Assembly (NCBI RefSeq): GCF_031846345.1
Contig: NZ_JAVRHX010000001.1
Coordinates: forward strand, 744,001-808,000
Direction of reading: 5' to 3'
Origin: Glaciecola petra
GTDB lineage: Bacteria; Pseudomonadota; Gammaproteobacteria; Enterobacterales; Alteromonadaceae
DNA length: 64,000 nt
Made by a program: the position numbers and the translations under genes. The notes under the pieces were generated by a model, which did no database searches, had not been told where the DNA came from, and saw only the letters and a program-made list of their open reading frames with translations. Shown here piece by piece: positions 44,022 to 51,948 of the stretch. Positions within the stretch are counted from its first letter, which is position 1. Each line of letters opens with the position of its first letter.

Positions 44022-44722
44022 ATATCGGTGCCTGTTACTCGCGCACGCTGAACGATTTTTTGCTCTTTCTGCATGCGCGATTCTACCGCTCTATCAATCA
44101 TATTTTTTGCTGCTATGATAAGCCCTAAGCCAATAAAAGCACCTGGTGGCAATATGGCGAGTAAAAAGTTAGCATCGGTTTCAAATATATGGATAGTAGC
44201 ATTTTGTGCAAATTCACCAAACAATAAATCGGCACCTGTAAATAATGTGCCAAAACCAAGTATTTCGCGCATACCACCGAGCAAAACCAAAATAAACGTA
44301 AACCCTGCGCCCATCATTAGTCCATCAAAGGCTGCATAATGCACCGGGTTTTTGGATGCATAAGCTTCTGCTCGTCCAATAATGGCACAATTTGTCACAA
44401 TTAACGGAATAAAAATCCCTAAGACTTGATACAAGCCAAAGGTAAAGGCATTCATTAACAATTCGACGACTGTTACAAATGAGGCTATCACCATGACAAA
44501 TATCGGGATTCTTATTTCGTTTGGAACAAAATTTCGTACTAAAGAAACAGTGATATTTGAGCCAAGAAGTACCAAGGTTGTCGCTATGCCTAAGCCTAAA
44601 CCATTAATAAATGTGCCCGTAACCGCTAGTAAGGGGCATAAGCCAAGCAATTGCACTATTGCAGGGTTGTTTTTCCATAATCCTTGCATACTCAAGTCGG
44701 CAAAATCATGTTTTATTGTCAT
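44018..44722 (-). CDS. rsxE: electron transport complex subunit RsxE
   Basis: 234 residues from the ATG at 44720-44722, chosen because GGAGG lies seven bases upstream; an earlier in-frame start would add 11 residues within rsxG. About six membrane helices; LLGLCPLLAVTGTFINGLGLG and TNCAIIGRAEAYASKNP are the RnfE/NqrD family motifs. A membrane subunit of the Rsx/Rnf electron-transfer complex. Confidence 0.95.
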   Translation of the reverse strand: MTIKHDFADLSMQGLWKNNPAIVQLLGLCPLLAVTGTFINGLGLGIATTLVLLGSNITVSLVRNFVPNEIRIPIFVMVIASFVTVVELLMNAFTFGLYQVLGIFIPLIVTNCAIIGRAEAYASKNPVHYAAFDGLMMGAGFTFILVLLGGMREILGFGTLFTGADLLFGEFAQNATIHIFETDANFLLAILPPGAFIGLGLIIAAKNMIDRAVESRMQKEQKIVQRARVTGTDI

Positions 44723-45372
44723 TGTTTGTCCTCCGTTAATGGTGTAGTCAAACAATTGCTTTGAGCGTTGTATAAATACGTACTATTTTGCTTTATGTAT
44801 ATCGTTGCATTTTTCACAGCTGCGATTACGGCTCGAGGGGTAATTGTTGCGCCGGTAAATTGGTCAAACTGACCACCGTCTTTTTTTACTTGCCACCTTT
44901 GTCCGGTATCGTCACTGTACTGCTTGTTATCAAAATCGAATATCCAATCACTTAATCTATGGTCTATCTTATCTCCTAATCCAGGGGTCTCTTTATGATT
45001 GATAGTTCTGACACCTAAAATGGAATTTTCAATATTTACGGCAACGACTAAATCAATAGCACCGCTGTAACCGTTGGGAGCTGTAGTTTCTATTGCGATA
45101 GCGGTATTATTTTCGAGTAAACGAGAGCGAAACACGCGTTGTGCTTTTTCACCTAACAAAGGGTCTGCAGGTACTTTTAAACAATCAAGATGTAGGTCAT
45201 TATCATGCATTTGCTTAGGAATGACTTGATTTAGAGTACTTAACAATTGTTGCTCTCGAGCTTGCGCTATTTTCTCATGGGTTAAGGTATAGGTGAGGGC
45301 AATTATGCTAGTCGTCCCTAACGCAAAGGCGCCAAGTAATAGACCGTTTTTTCTTATATGACTAAACATCAT
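44719..45372 (-). CDS. rsxG: electron transport complex subunit RsxG
   Basis: 217 residues: one N-terminal membrane helix, then a periplasmic FMN-binding domain with the covalent flavin motif DQFTGATITPRAVI (threonine attachment S/D-x-x-T-G-A-T). In Rnf/Rsx it carries FMN on the periplasmic side. It overlaps rsxE and rsxD by a few bases. Confidence 0.95.
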   Translation of the reverse strand: MMFSHIRKNGLLLGAFALGTTSIIALTYTLTHEKIAQAREQQLLSTLNQVIPKQMHDNDLHLDCLKVPADPLLGEKAQRVFRSRLLENNTAIAIETTAPNGYSGAIDLVVAVNIENSILGVRTINHKETPGLGDKIDHRLSDWIFDFDNKQYSDDTGQRWQVKKDGGQFDQFTGATITPRAVIAAVKNATIYIKQNSTYLYNAQSNCLTTPLTEDKQ

Positions 45373-46453
45373 TTTTCCTTGACGGTATATCTTTGACTTT
45401 TACAGCATGCCCATAAGTCCGAGGGCGCGTGTAATAATCAATAAGCGGAACCGCCATATTCAAAAGTAATACTGCAAAAGCAATTGCGTCTGGATAGCCA
45501 CCCCAAGTTCGTATAACTATAATCCAAAAGCCAATTGCCGCACCAAAGATTAGTCGCCCTTTATTGGTAGTGGCCGCTGAAACTGGATCTGTCGCAATGA
45601 AAAAAGCCCCAATAATTAAGCTCCCGTTGACTAAATGGAACCAAGGCGAAGCGTAGACGGAAGCGTCAAACATAAAGAACAATGTGCTAACTAACATAGC
45701 ACTGAATATCATACTAAAGGGTATATGGAAGTTAATGACTTTTTTAGCAAGCAGAAACAAGCCCCCGCCAAAATATGCCAAGCTCACAAGACCCCAGCCT
45801 TTGCCAATACTATCATTAAACATGCCATCTTTGAGGGCCTCACTTACAGTATAGCCCTCACTTAATGTGGTTTTCATATAATCCAGAGGAGTAGCAGATG
45901 TAACCCCATCAATGGTGACTTTCAACTGTTCAATACTATAACCTTGTGAGGTGTAACCTGTGATAATGGTATAAAGAGAGTCCCACAGGTCTATTTGTTG
46001 CGCTGTTGCATTGATCGGCGGCATCCAAGCTGTCATTTGCACAGGAAATGATATTAATAACATCACATAGGCGGCCATCGCTGGATTGAACATATTGTAA
46101 CCCAGCCCACCGTATAGTTGTTTAACAATGGCAATCGCAAAAAAAGTACCAATAACAATCACCCACCAGGGGGCTAGCGGTGGAATGCTTACGGCGAGTA
46201 GCATAGCAGCTAAAACGGCACTATAGTCCTTAATCGCTCGTTCGGCACTTTTTTTTCTTACTTCAAGTACAACAACTTCAGTTACTATTGCGGTAATAAT
46301 TGCAAGCAGCAATTGAATAATAACGCCGTAACCAAATACTAATGTTTGTACCATAATACCCGGTATCATGGCGTAAATGACCAGTCGCATTACCGCGCCA
46401 GTATCACGTTTATTGTGATGATGAGGAGAGCTAGCGACGGCTAATTTAGTCAT
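45362..46453 (-). CDS. rsxD: electron transport complex subunit RsxD
   Basis: About 363 residues from the ATG at 46451-46453, whose product begins MTKLAVASSPHHHNKRDTG, matching the RsxD N-terminal ASSP-x-H-x-N pattern. An ATG five codons earlier is also possible. Many membrane helices, with the flavin-attachment region GVTSATPLDYMK (S-x-x-T) and FFIATDPVSAATTNKGRL. A membrane subunit paired with RsxG and RsxE. Confidence 0.94.
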   Translation of the reverse strand: MTKLAVASSPHHHNKRDTGAVMRLVIYAMIPGIMVQTLVFGYGVIIQLLLAIITAIVTEVVVLEVRKKSAERAIKDYSAVLAAMLLAVSIPPLAPWWVIVIGTFFAIAIVKQLYGGLGYNMFNPAMAAYVMLLISFPVQMTAWMPPINATAQQIDLWDSLYTIITGYTSQGYSIEQLKVTIDGVTSATPLDYMKTTLSEGYTVSEALKDGMFNDSIGKGWGLVSLAYFGGGLFLLAKKVINFHIPFSMIFSAMLVSTLFFMFDASVYASPWFHLVNGSLIIGAFFIATDPVSAATTNKGRLIFGAAIGFWIIVIRTWGGYPDAIAFAVLLLNMAVPLIDYYTRPRTYGHAVKVKDIPSRKNDV

Positions 46454-48263
46454 TGTTAGTCTCATCATTTTGTTGTTTGTCGTTTTGCAATTTCTTAGCC
46501 TTAGCTTTTGCTATCGCGGCTGCTACTTTTTGCTTTTTTAATTCCGCTGCAGTCTTTTCTGTTTGTTGTTCTAAATTTTCATTTGTCGTGCCTTTATCCG
46601 ATTGTTTATCCTTTACGTCAGATTTCTCAGATTCTTGATTATCATTGTTAATACTACTTTGTTTTGCAATGTTAACTGTTTTGTCTTTGTCGCTTGCAAG
46701 CGCAGCTTTTTTTGCTTTTGCTCTTGCTAATGCCGCCGCAATTTTATCTTTAGCAGCACCACCGTCTTTCGACATCGCTTGCTTCCGAGCTTCTGCTGCT
46801 TTGCGATGTTTATCTTCGCGCTCTTGTTTTTCGCGCTCTAGTCTTTCTTTTCTGGCTTCAAAGCGCACTCTTGCTTTATCTGCTTGTTCTTTTTCTTGTT
46901 GTTGTTGTCGGATATTGCTTTTAGCTTGACGATAATAATGAACCAGTGGGATTTCACTTGGGCACACATAAGCGCAAGCACCGCATTCAATACAATCGAA
47001 TAAATTATAGTCTTCGGCCGTTTCAAAATCTTTTGCTTTGCTGTACCAATAGAGTTGTTGGGGTAATAAACTCGCCGGGCAGGCATCAGCACAAGCTGAG
47101 CACCTTATGCAGGCGCGTTCGTCTTTAGTAGAAGCAAGTTCTTCTCTCGCCGGCGCCAAGATACAATTAGTAATTTTGACAACCGGAGTTTTTGCCGACG
47201 CAATGGTAAAGCCCATCATCGGCCCTCCCATAATAATTTGAGGATGGCTTTGTAACTGACTCGCATAATGGCAATGTTGGAGTAAATGGCTTATCGGTGT
47301 GCCCAATAAGGCCCAAACATTTTGAGCGTTTTGTATGGCTTTGCCTGTTACTGTGACCACTCTTTCAATTAAGGGCTTGCCTTCGATCACTGCGTCAGAA
47401 ACGGCGAAACAAGTGCCCACATTAAACATCATACAACCAACATCTATGGGTAAACCGTCTGCGGGTACTTCCCTTGATGTTAATACTTGTATTAGCTGTT
47501 TTTCTCCACCAGCCGGATATTTTGTAGGTACTGATATAACCTGATAGTCTGCTTTTTGTTGGCAAGCAATCGACATAGTTTCGATTGCTTCTGGTTTATT
47601 ATCTTCAACCGCAATAATAACTTGTTTGGGTTGTAACAAGTGGGCAAGAATATCTATGCCTTGTCTGATTTGCCAAGCATGTTCCCGCATAATCCTATCA
47701 TCTGAGCTAATATATGGTTCGCATTCGATACCATTTATAATAATAAACTCTAGAGGTTTCGCATTATTTGACTTTATATGAGTAGGAAAACCTGCGCCTC
47801 CTAAACCGCTAACGCCAGCAGCACAAATTGCAGTAATAAGTTGATTTTTACTTGCTTTAGTAAAATCACTGAACCCTTTAGTCGCTATCCAATCGTCTTT
47901 ACCGTCTAACTCTATAGTAATTGTTAAGTCATTAAGTCCAGAAGGATGTGCCGAAGGATGTTGACCAATTGCTGTAATTACTCCAGAGCTTGAAGCATGC
48001 ACTGGAACAGCAAATGGGTTCTCGCTTTTGGTTAGGGCTTGCCCTTTTAATACATGCTCGCCAAGCTTTACTAATAATTCACCATCCACACCTATGTGCT
48101 GTTTAACGGGGATGTGCACGAATTTTGGCAAGGGGAGCTTTGCAATGTTAACAGTGTTAGATAAGCTTTTATGTGTTGTGGGATGCACTCCGCCAGGAAA
48201 GTCCCATAATTGACCTAAAGAGAGTCGCTCCATTATGGTGTCATAGGGTGTAAATTGGTCCAT
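46446..48263 (-). CDS. rsxC: electron transport complex subunit RsxC
   Basis: 605 residues. An N-terminal FMN/NADH-binding region (GLGGAGFPTHIK, about 150-165) like Complex I 51-kDa, an SLBB segment, and two [4Fe-4S] motifs (CIRCSACADACPASLLP, CIECGACAYVCPSEIP, near 375-430). A low-complexity Lys/Ala/Glu tail of about 150 residues includes two copies of an A-x-A-K-A-K-K element. Such variable tails are usual in RsxC. It is the NADH-oxidising peripheral subunit. Confidence 0.95.
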   Translation of the reverse strand: MDQFTPYDTIMERLSLGQLWDFPGGVHPTTHKSLSNTVNIAKLPLPKFVHIPVKQHIGVDGELLVKLGEHVLKGQALTKSENPFAVPVHASSSGVITAIGQHPSAHPSGLNDLTITIELDGKDDWIATKGFSDFTKASKNQLITAICAAGVSGLGGAGFPTHIKSNNAKPLEFIIINGIECEPYISSDDRIMREHAWQIRQGIDILAHLLQPKQVIIAVEDNKPEAIETMSIACQQKADYQVISVPTKYPAGGEKQLIQVLTSREVPADGLPIDVGCMMFNVGTCFAVSDAVIEGKPLIERVVTVTGKAIQNAQNVWALLGTPISHLLQHCHYASQLQSHPQIIMGGPMMGFTIASAKTPVVKITNCILAPAREELASTKDERACIRCSACADACPASLLPQQLYWYSKAKDFETAEDYNLFDCIECGACAYVCPSEIPLVHYYRQAKSNIRQQQQEKEQADKARVRFEARKERLEREKQEREDKHRKAAEARKQAMSKDGGAAKDKIAAALARAKAKKAALASDKDKTVNIAKQSSINNDNQESEKSDVKDKQSDKGTTNENLEQQTEKTAAELKKQKVAAAIAKAKAKKLQNDKQQNDETNND

Positions 48264-48835
48264 TAGTTTACAACCTTTATTTGAATATCACCCACGGGTA
48301 CTTTTTGTAGATCCCATTGCCAGTTTTCAGTTTCTGGTGTCAATGCGAGCATGTCGATGCAATCTACAGGGCAGGGGTCTACACACAAATCACACCCGGT
48401 GCATTCGTCGATAATCACCGTATGCATTTGTTTAGCAGCTCCTACTATTGCATCAACTGGACACGCTTGAATGCATTTAGTACAGCCAATACATTCATCT
48501 TCGCGAATATAAGCGACTTTTTTTATGTCTTCGACACCATGAGCTGAATCTAAAGGTTTTGCTTCAACTCCCATTAGGCTTGCAAGATCTTTAATGGTCG
48601 CCTCGCCACCTGGTGGACATTTATTAATTTCGTCCCCGTTGGCAATAGCTTCTGCATATGGCCTACAACCTGGATATCCACATTGGCCACACTGAGTTTG
48701 GGGCAATATATTATCAATCTGCTCTACCAAAGGGTCGCTTTCTACTTTAAATTTAATCGCTGCAAAGCCAAGCCCTGCACCTAAAACAAGTGCAATTATC
48801 GCAACAATTAAGAGGGCAATAAATGTCATTGTCAT
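48263..48835 (-). CDS. rsxB: electron transport complex subunit RsxB
   Basis: 190 residues: an N-terminal membrane helix, an Fe-S domain with CGQCGYPGCRPYAEAI, and a 2x[4Fe-4S] ferredoxin domain (CIGCTKCIQACPVDAI, CTGCDLCVDPCPVDCI). It passes electrons within the Rsx complex. The start and stop overlap with rsxA and rsxC. Confidence 0.96.
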   Translation of the reverse strand: MTMTFIALLIVAIIALVLGAGLGFAAIKFKVESDPLVEQIDNILPQTQCGQCGYPGCRPYAEAIANGDEINKCPPGGEATIKDLASLMGVEAKPLDSAHGVEDIKKVAYIREDECIGCTKCIQACPVDAIVGAAKQMHTVIIDECTGCDLCVDPCPVDCIDMLALTPETENWQWDLQKVPVGDIQIKVVN

Positions 48836-49410
48836 TTTATAAGGCCTGTAAAACCCATAAATGCTAACGACATTAGTCCTGCCGTTATCATAGCAATAGA
48901 AGCACCCTTAAAGGGAGAAGGTACGTCCGCGGCGGCTAATCTTTCACGCATAGCGGCAAATAAAATCAAGACAAACGAAAACCCGACTGCCGCGCCAAAT
49001 CCATACACAATTGACTCAACTACAGTGTGTTGTTTAGTTGTATTTAAAAGAGCAACCCCAAGAACCGCACAATTGGTTGTAATTAAAGGAAGAAATATAC
49101 CTAACAATCTATACAAAGTAGGGCTTGTTTTGCGAACAACCATTTCGGTAAATTGTACAACAACTGCGATAACTAAAATAAAACTAAGTGTTCTGAGGTA
49201 AACGATGTCTAATGGAGCAAGAATATAGGTCTCGACCAAATAGCTTGATAAAGACGCTAGGGTTAGTACAAAGGTCGTTGCCATTGACATACCAATCGCG
49301 GTTTCTAAACGGCCAGACACACCCATGAAAGGACATAAACCTAAAAATTGCACCAATACAAAATTGTTAACTAATACAGTGCCCAGCAAAAGTAGTAGCA
49401 AATCTGTCAT
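48832..49410 (-). CDS. rsxA: electron transport complex subunit RsxA
   Basis: 192 residues, six membrane helices, RnfA/NqrE family: NNFVLVQFLGLCPFMGVSGR near the start and TNCAVLGVALLN. It is the first gene of rsxABCDGE-nth. The complex either reduces SoxR or, as Rnf, couples NADH/ferredoxin electron transfer to Na+ movement; sequence alone does not decide between these. Confidence 0.96.
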   Translation of the reverse strand: MTDLLLLLLGTVLVNNFVLVQFLGLCPFMGVSGRLETAIGMSMATTFVLTLASLSSYLVETYILAPLDIVYLRTLSFILVIAVVVQFTEMVVRKTSPTLYRLLGIFLPLITTNCAVLGVALLNTTKQHTVVESIVYGFGAAVGFSFVLILFAAMRERLAAADVPSPFKGASIAMITAGLMSLAFMGFTGLIK

Positions 49411-49585
49411 CGTTGATGGTTAGTTTCCTAGTTATTTGATAAAAGACGTTCCAGCTTTATTTTTGAACATCGAGGCATGCAAAATTTACAAAGCGTAATT
49501 ATCGCTTTTTATGAATGAATAAACAACAAAGAAACAGCGGCAATTGTAATGTGGGTGTAAATCTAATATATGAACAAAACAGAGA

Positions 49586-49662
49586 TGGCTCCCCCTCCCC
49601 GACTCGAACGGGGGACCTGCGGATTAACAGTCCGTCGCTCTAACCAACTGAGCTAAGGGGGA
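49586..49662 (-). tRNA. tRNA-Asn (GTT anticodon), copy 2 of the transcript
   Basis: Read on the minus strand: acceptor TCCCCCT pairs with AGGGGGA, anticodon loop CTGTTAA with GTT, T-loop GTTCGAGTC, encoded CCA (49586-49588). It is identical over all 77 bases to the copy at 49691-49767. Confidence 0.97.
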
Positions 49663-49690
49663 ATTGCAGTTAGGATATTTACATTAAAAG

Positions 49691-49767
49691 TGGCTCCCCC
49701 TCCCCGACTCGAACGGGGGACCTGCGGATTAACAGTCCGTCGCTCTAACCAACTGAGCTAAGGGGGA
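49691..49767 (-). tRNA. tRNA-Asn (GTT anticodon), copy 1 of the transcript
   Basis: Same 77 bases as the neighbouring copy, separated from it by 28 bases. It is proximal to the promoter at 49789-49817, so both copies are probably one transcript. Confidence 0.97.
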
Positions 49768-49788
49768 CCTGTCTTTTAACGGAAGCGC

Positions 49789-49817
49789 ATATTAATGAGC
49801 CTAGTGCTTTGTGTCAA
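49789..49817 (-). promoter_or_regulatory. tRNA-Asn promoter
   Basis: On the minus strand: TTGACA (49812-49817), a 17-base spacer, TAATAT (49789-49794), then a GCGC discriminator typical of stringently controlled stable-RNA promoters. Confidence 0.85.
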
Positions 49818-50018
49818 CTATGTTTTCGGTTTTTTTCCATTTTCAATGAGCAAAGTTTACGTTTAAACAGTATATTTGATAGGGCGATTGCTAATACAGA
49901 CGAAAATAAAATTTTTATAACTATAATGTGAGCGCTAAATCACTGAAAGTATAAAATATTACTTTCTGAAGCAAAATATCACTTGCTTAGTACTAAAAAG
50001 AATAAAAAAACCCTTGAT

Positions 50019-50038
50019 AACTGTCTTTATATACAGTT
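50019..50038. promoter_or_regulatory. LexA (SOS) box
   Basis: AACTGTCTTTATATACAGTT matches the CTGT-N8-ACAG SOS consensus with perfect six-base arms, and 16 of 20 positions of the extended E. coli consensus. No SOS gene lies immediately beside it; uvrB, a standard LexA target, lies 1.9 kb downstream behind the MATE gene. Confidence 0.75.
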
Positions 50039-50082
50039 AACTGAAAGCGCATAATAATATGAAAGGCAGTAGAAGGTTAGTA

Positions 50083-50121
50083 GTGACTTACATAGAAATA
50101 TTTCAGATTCTTTACAAGTAA
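50083..50121 (+). CDS. possible 12-codon micro-ORF behind the LexA box
   Basis: GTG at 50083 with AGAAGG six bases upstream (50071-50076) encodes 12 residues ending IFQILYK. An in-frame ATG at 50059 would give 20. It is very short and hydrophobic at its core. It is listed only because of the good Shine-Dalgarno and its place directly downstream of an SOS box. Confidence 0.2.
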   Translation: MTYIEIFQILYK

Positions 50122-50144
50122 CGTCATTATTAAGGCGTGGCTAC

Positions 50145-50167
50145 TTATCCACCCGAACTGTGGATAA
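50145..50167. promoter_or_regulatory. inverted pair of DnaA boxes
   Basis: TTATCCACC (50145-50153, one mismatch) and TGTGGATAA (50159-50167, perfect box on the minus strand) face each other with five bases between. They stand in the same non-coding block as the LexA box upstream of MATE-uvrB. Confidence 0.6.
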
Positions 50168-50376
50168 GTCTGTGGAAGAAAGTTTTTAATCGATGTTTGA
50201 ATTTTTTAATTAATGTCAATGCTTATTGTATAAAAATGATGAATTAATCATTAAATTTATAATAATCAATGATTTAAGTGTTTTTCATGCTCTTTATAAC
50301 TAAATGCGTTTTTACAGCTTATAAAAATTATAAAGCCTGTGTGTTAAATTCATTGACAAGGCGTAAATATTATTGT

Positions 50377-50438
50377 TGTCAATAAAATGACATATTATTG
50401 TCACAATTTATTCATATAAGTGAATAAAATAATTGTGA
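50377..50438. repeat. two adjacent inverted repeats upstream of the MATE gene
   Basis: TGTCA (50377-50381) and TGACA (50388-50392) enclose six bases. Immediately after, TCACAATTTATTCA (50401-50414) faces TGAATAAAATAATTGTGA (50421-50438), complementary apart from a four-base insertion. They could be operators for the MATE promoter; no matching regulator is nearby. Confidence 0.35.
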
Positions 50439-50601
50439 AATATTTGGAATCTAATGCGAACATATTGCCGAATATTTGTTAACCTTTAACGAAGCTGTTC
50501 TTCCAGACAATGATCCGTAACTTTTCTACCTAAGGTAGCGTCATTTTTACAGAGAAAAACTTATCAAAAACGAACTATTACAAAGCGATATAAAATCAAC
50601 A

Positions 50602-51936
50602 TTGATTAACATGACCATGCCAATGATAGTCGGCATGATTATGTTAATGACTTTTAGTATTGTTGATACTTTCTTTGTTAGTTTAATTGGCACTAACGAA
50701 CTCGCTGCTATCAGTTTTACATTCCCGGTTACATTTACGGTAATTAGTTTAAATATTGGATTGGGCATTGGCACGTCTGCAGTCATTGGCAAATATCTTG
50801 GGGCAGGGGATGATTCTAAAGCAAAAGTGTTAGCAACTGGATCAATTATGCTTGCGACTTTGTTGGTAGGAATACTAAGTGTCTTTGGTTATTTTTCAAT
50901 TGGTCCTATTTTTTCATTAATGGGCGCTCAAGAAGAATTAATCCCATTAATTTATGATTACATGTCTATATGGTATTTAGCTGGGGTGTTTTTAGCTATT
51001 CCAATGGTGGGCAATGCTGTTTTGCGTGCATCTGGCGATACAAAAACACCCAGTATAATAATGGCGCTAGGTGGCGCGATAAACGCAATTTTAGATCCTA
51101 TTTTGATTTTTGGTTGGTTGGGTTTCCCTGCTTTAGGAATACAAGGTGCGGCAATTGCCACTTGTATAGCATGGGCAGTATGTAGCGTATGGATAATATA
51201 TTTACTTGCTGTTAAACGACAGTTAATGGAAGCGAAAATCTTAAATTGGCAAGAATTTAGGGCGGCTGCGAATGGAGTATTAACAATTGGTTTGCCAGCA
51301 GCTGGCTCCAACATGTTAACGCCTATAACAGCTGCTGTTGTCACTTACATAGTCGCGCAATATGGAGCAGAATCAGTGGCGGCGTGGGGAGTAGGAAATC
51401 GCCTGGAATCAATCGCCAGCATTGTAGTTTTAGCACTATCTATGTCTCTGCCTCCATTCATTAGTCAAAACTTTGGTGCCAATCAATATGCTCGAATACA
51501 AGCCTCTTATCAGTTGTGTATTAAGTTTGTAATGATTTGGCAGCTAATCATTTTTGCAATACTTGCCTTAAGTTCAAGGTTTATTGCGTCAATATTTGCT
51601 GAAGAGCAAGCCGTAGCTGACCTGATTACTTTGTTTTTGTTAATCGTTCCGTTGGGTTATGGTCTGCAAGGTATTGTGATACTCACAAATAGCTCGTTTA
51701 ATGCTATGCATAAACCCATGATTGCTTTGTGGCTTAGCATAATACGTTTGTTTGTTTGTTATATCCCGATTACCGCGTTAGGAAGTTATTGGTTTGGGCT
51801 TGAAGGTTTATTTTGGGGCTGTGTTTTAGCTAATGTGGTAGCGGCAATCGTATCTTTAGTGTGGTTTAAAACATCCATTAGTAAAATTCAAAAACAATCT
51901 TGCATAGATAATGCCGACCAAGCAAATAGTATATAA
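50602..51936 (+). CDS. MATE family multidrug/metabolite exporter
   Basis: 444 residues from TTG 50602, about 12 membrane helices. INMTMPMIVGMIMLMTFSIVDTFFVS and ALGIQGAAIATCIAWAVCSVWI are typical MATE repeats. It exports cationic compounds with Na+ or H+. The frame stays open upstream and reads KNELLQSDIKST before the TTG, which resembles normal MATE N-termini, but has no ATG/GTG/TTG there; translation may begin at an ATC (50563) behind AGAGAAA. It lies 12 bases before uvrB and is probably co-transcribed with it. Confidence 0.88.
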   Translation: MINMTMPMIVGMIMLMTFSIVDTFFVSLIGTNELAAISFTFPVTFTVISLNIGLGIGTSAVIGKYLGAGDDSKAKVLATGSIMLATLLVGILSVFGYFSIGPIFSLMGAQEELIPLIYDYMSIWYLAGVFLAIPMVGNAVLRASGDTKTPSIIMALGGAINAILDPILIFGWLGFPALGIQGAAIATCIAWAVCSVWIIYLLAVKRQLMEAKILNWQEFRAAANGVLTIGLPAAGSNMLTPITAAVVTYIVAQYGAESVAAWGVGNRLESIASIVVLALSMSLPPFISQNFGANQYARIQASYQLCIKFVMIWQLIIFAILALSSRFIASIFAEEQAVADLITLFLLIVPLGYGLQGIVILTNSSFNAMHKPMIALWLSIIRLFVCYIPITALGSYWFGLEGLFWGCVLANVVAAIVSLVWFKTSISKIQKQSCIDNADQANSI

Positions 51937-51948
51937 AAAGGATCATTA

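Larger units (their letters stand above)
49768..50562. other. long non-coding regulatory region between tRNA-Asn and MATE-uvrB
   Basis: About 800 bases, very AT-rich, with no credible protein of useful length on either strand. From left to right it holds the tRNA-Asn promoter (minus), a LexA box (50019-50038), two micro-ORF starts, inverted DnaA boxes (50145-50167) and two imperfect inverted repeats (50377-50438) before the MATE gene. It reads as a composite regulatory region, possibly with remnants of a lost gene. Confidence 0.6.

Noticed and set aside
50145..50167. Paired DnaA boxes as a replication origin
   Set aside because: Only two boxes, no dnaA/gidA/repA-type neighbours and no iterated AT-rich 13-mers; regulatory sites near uvrB are a better explanation.
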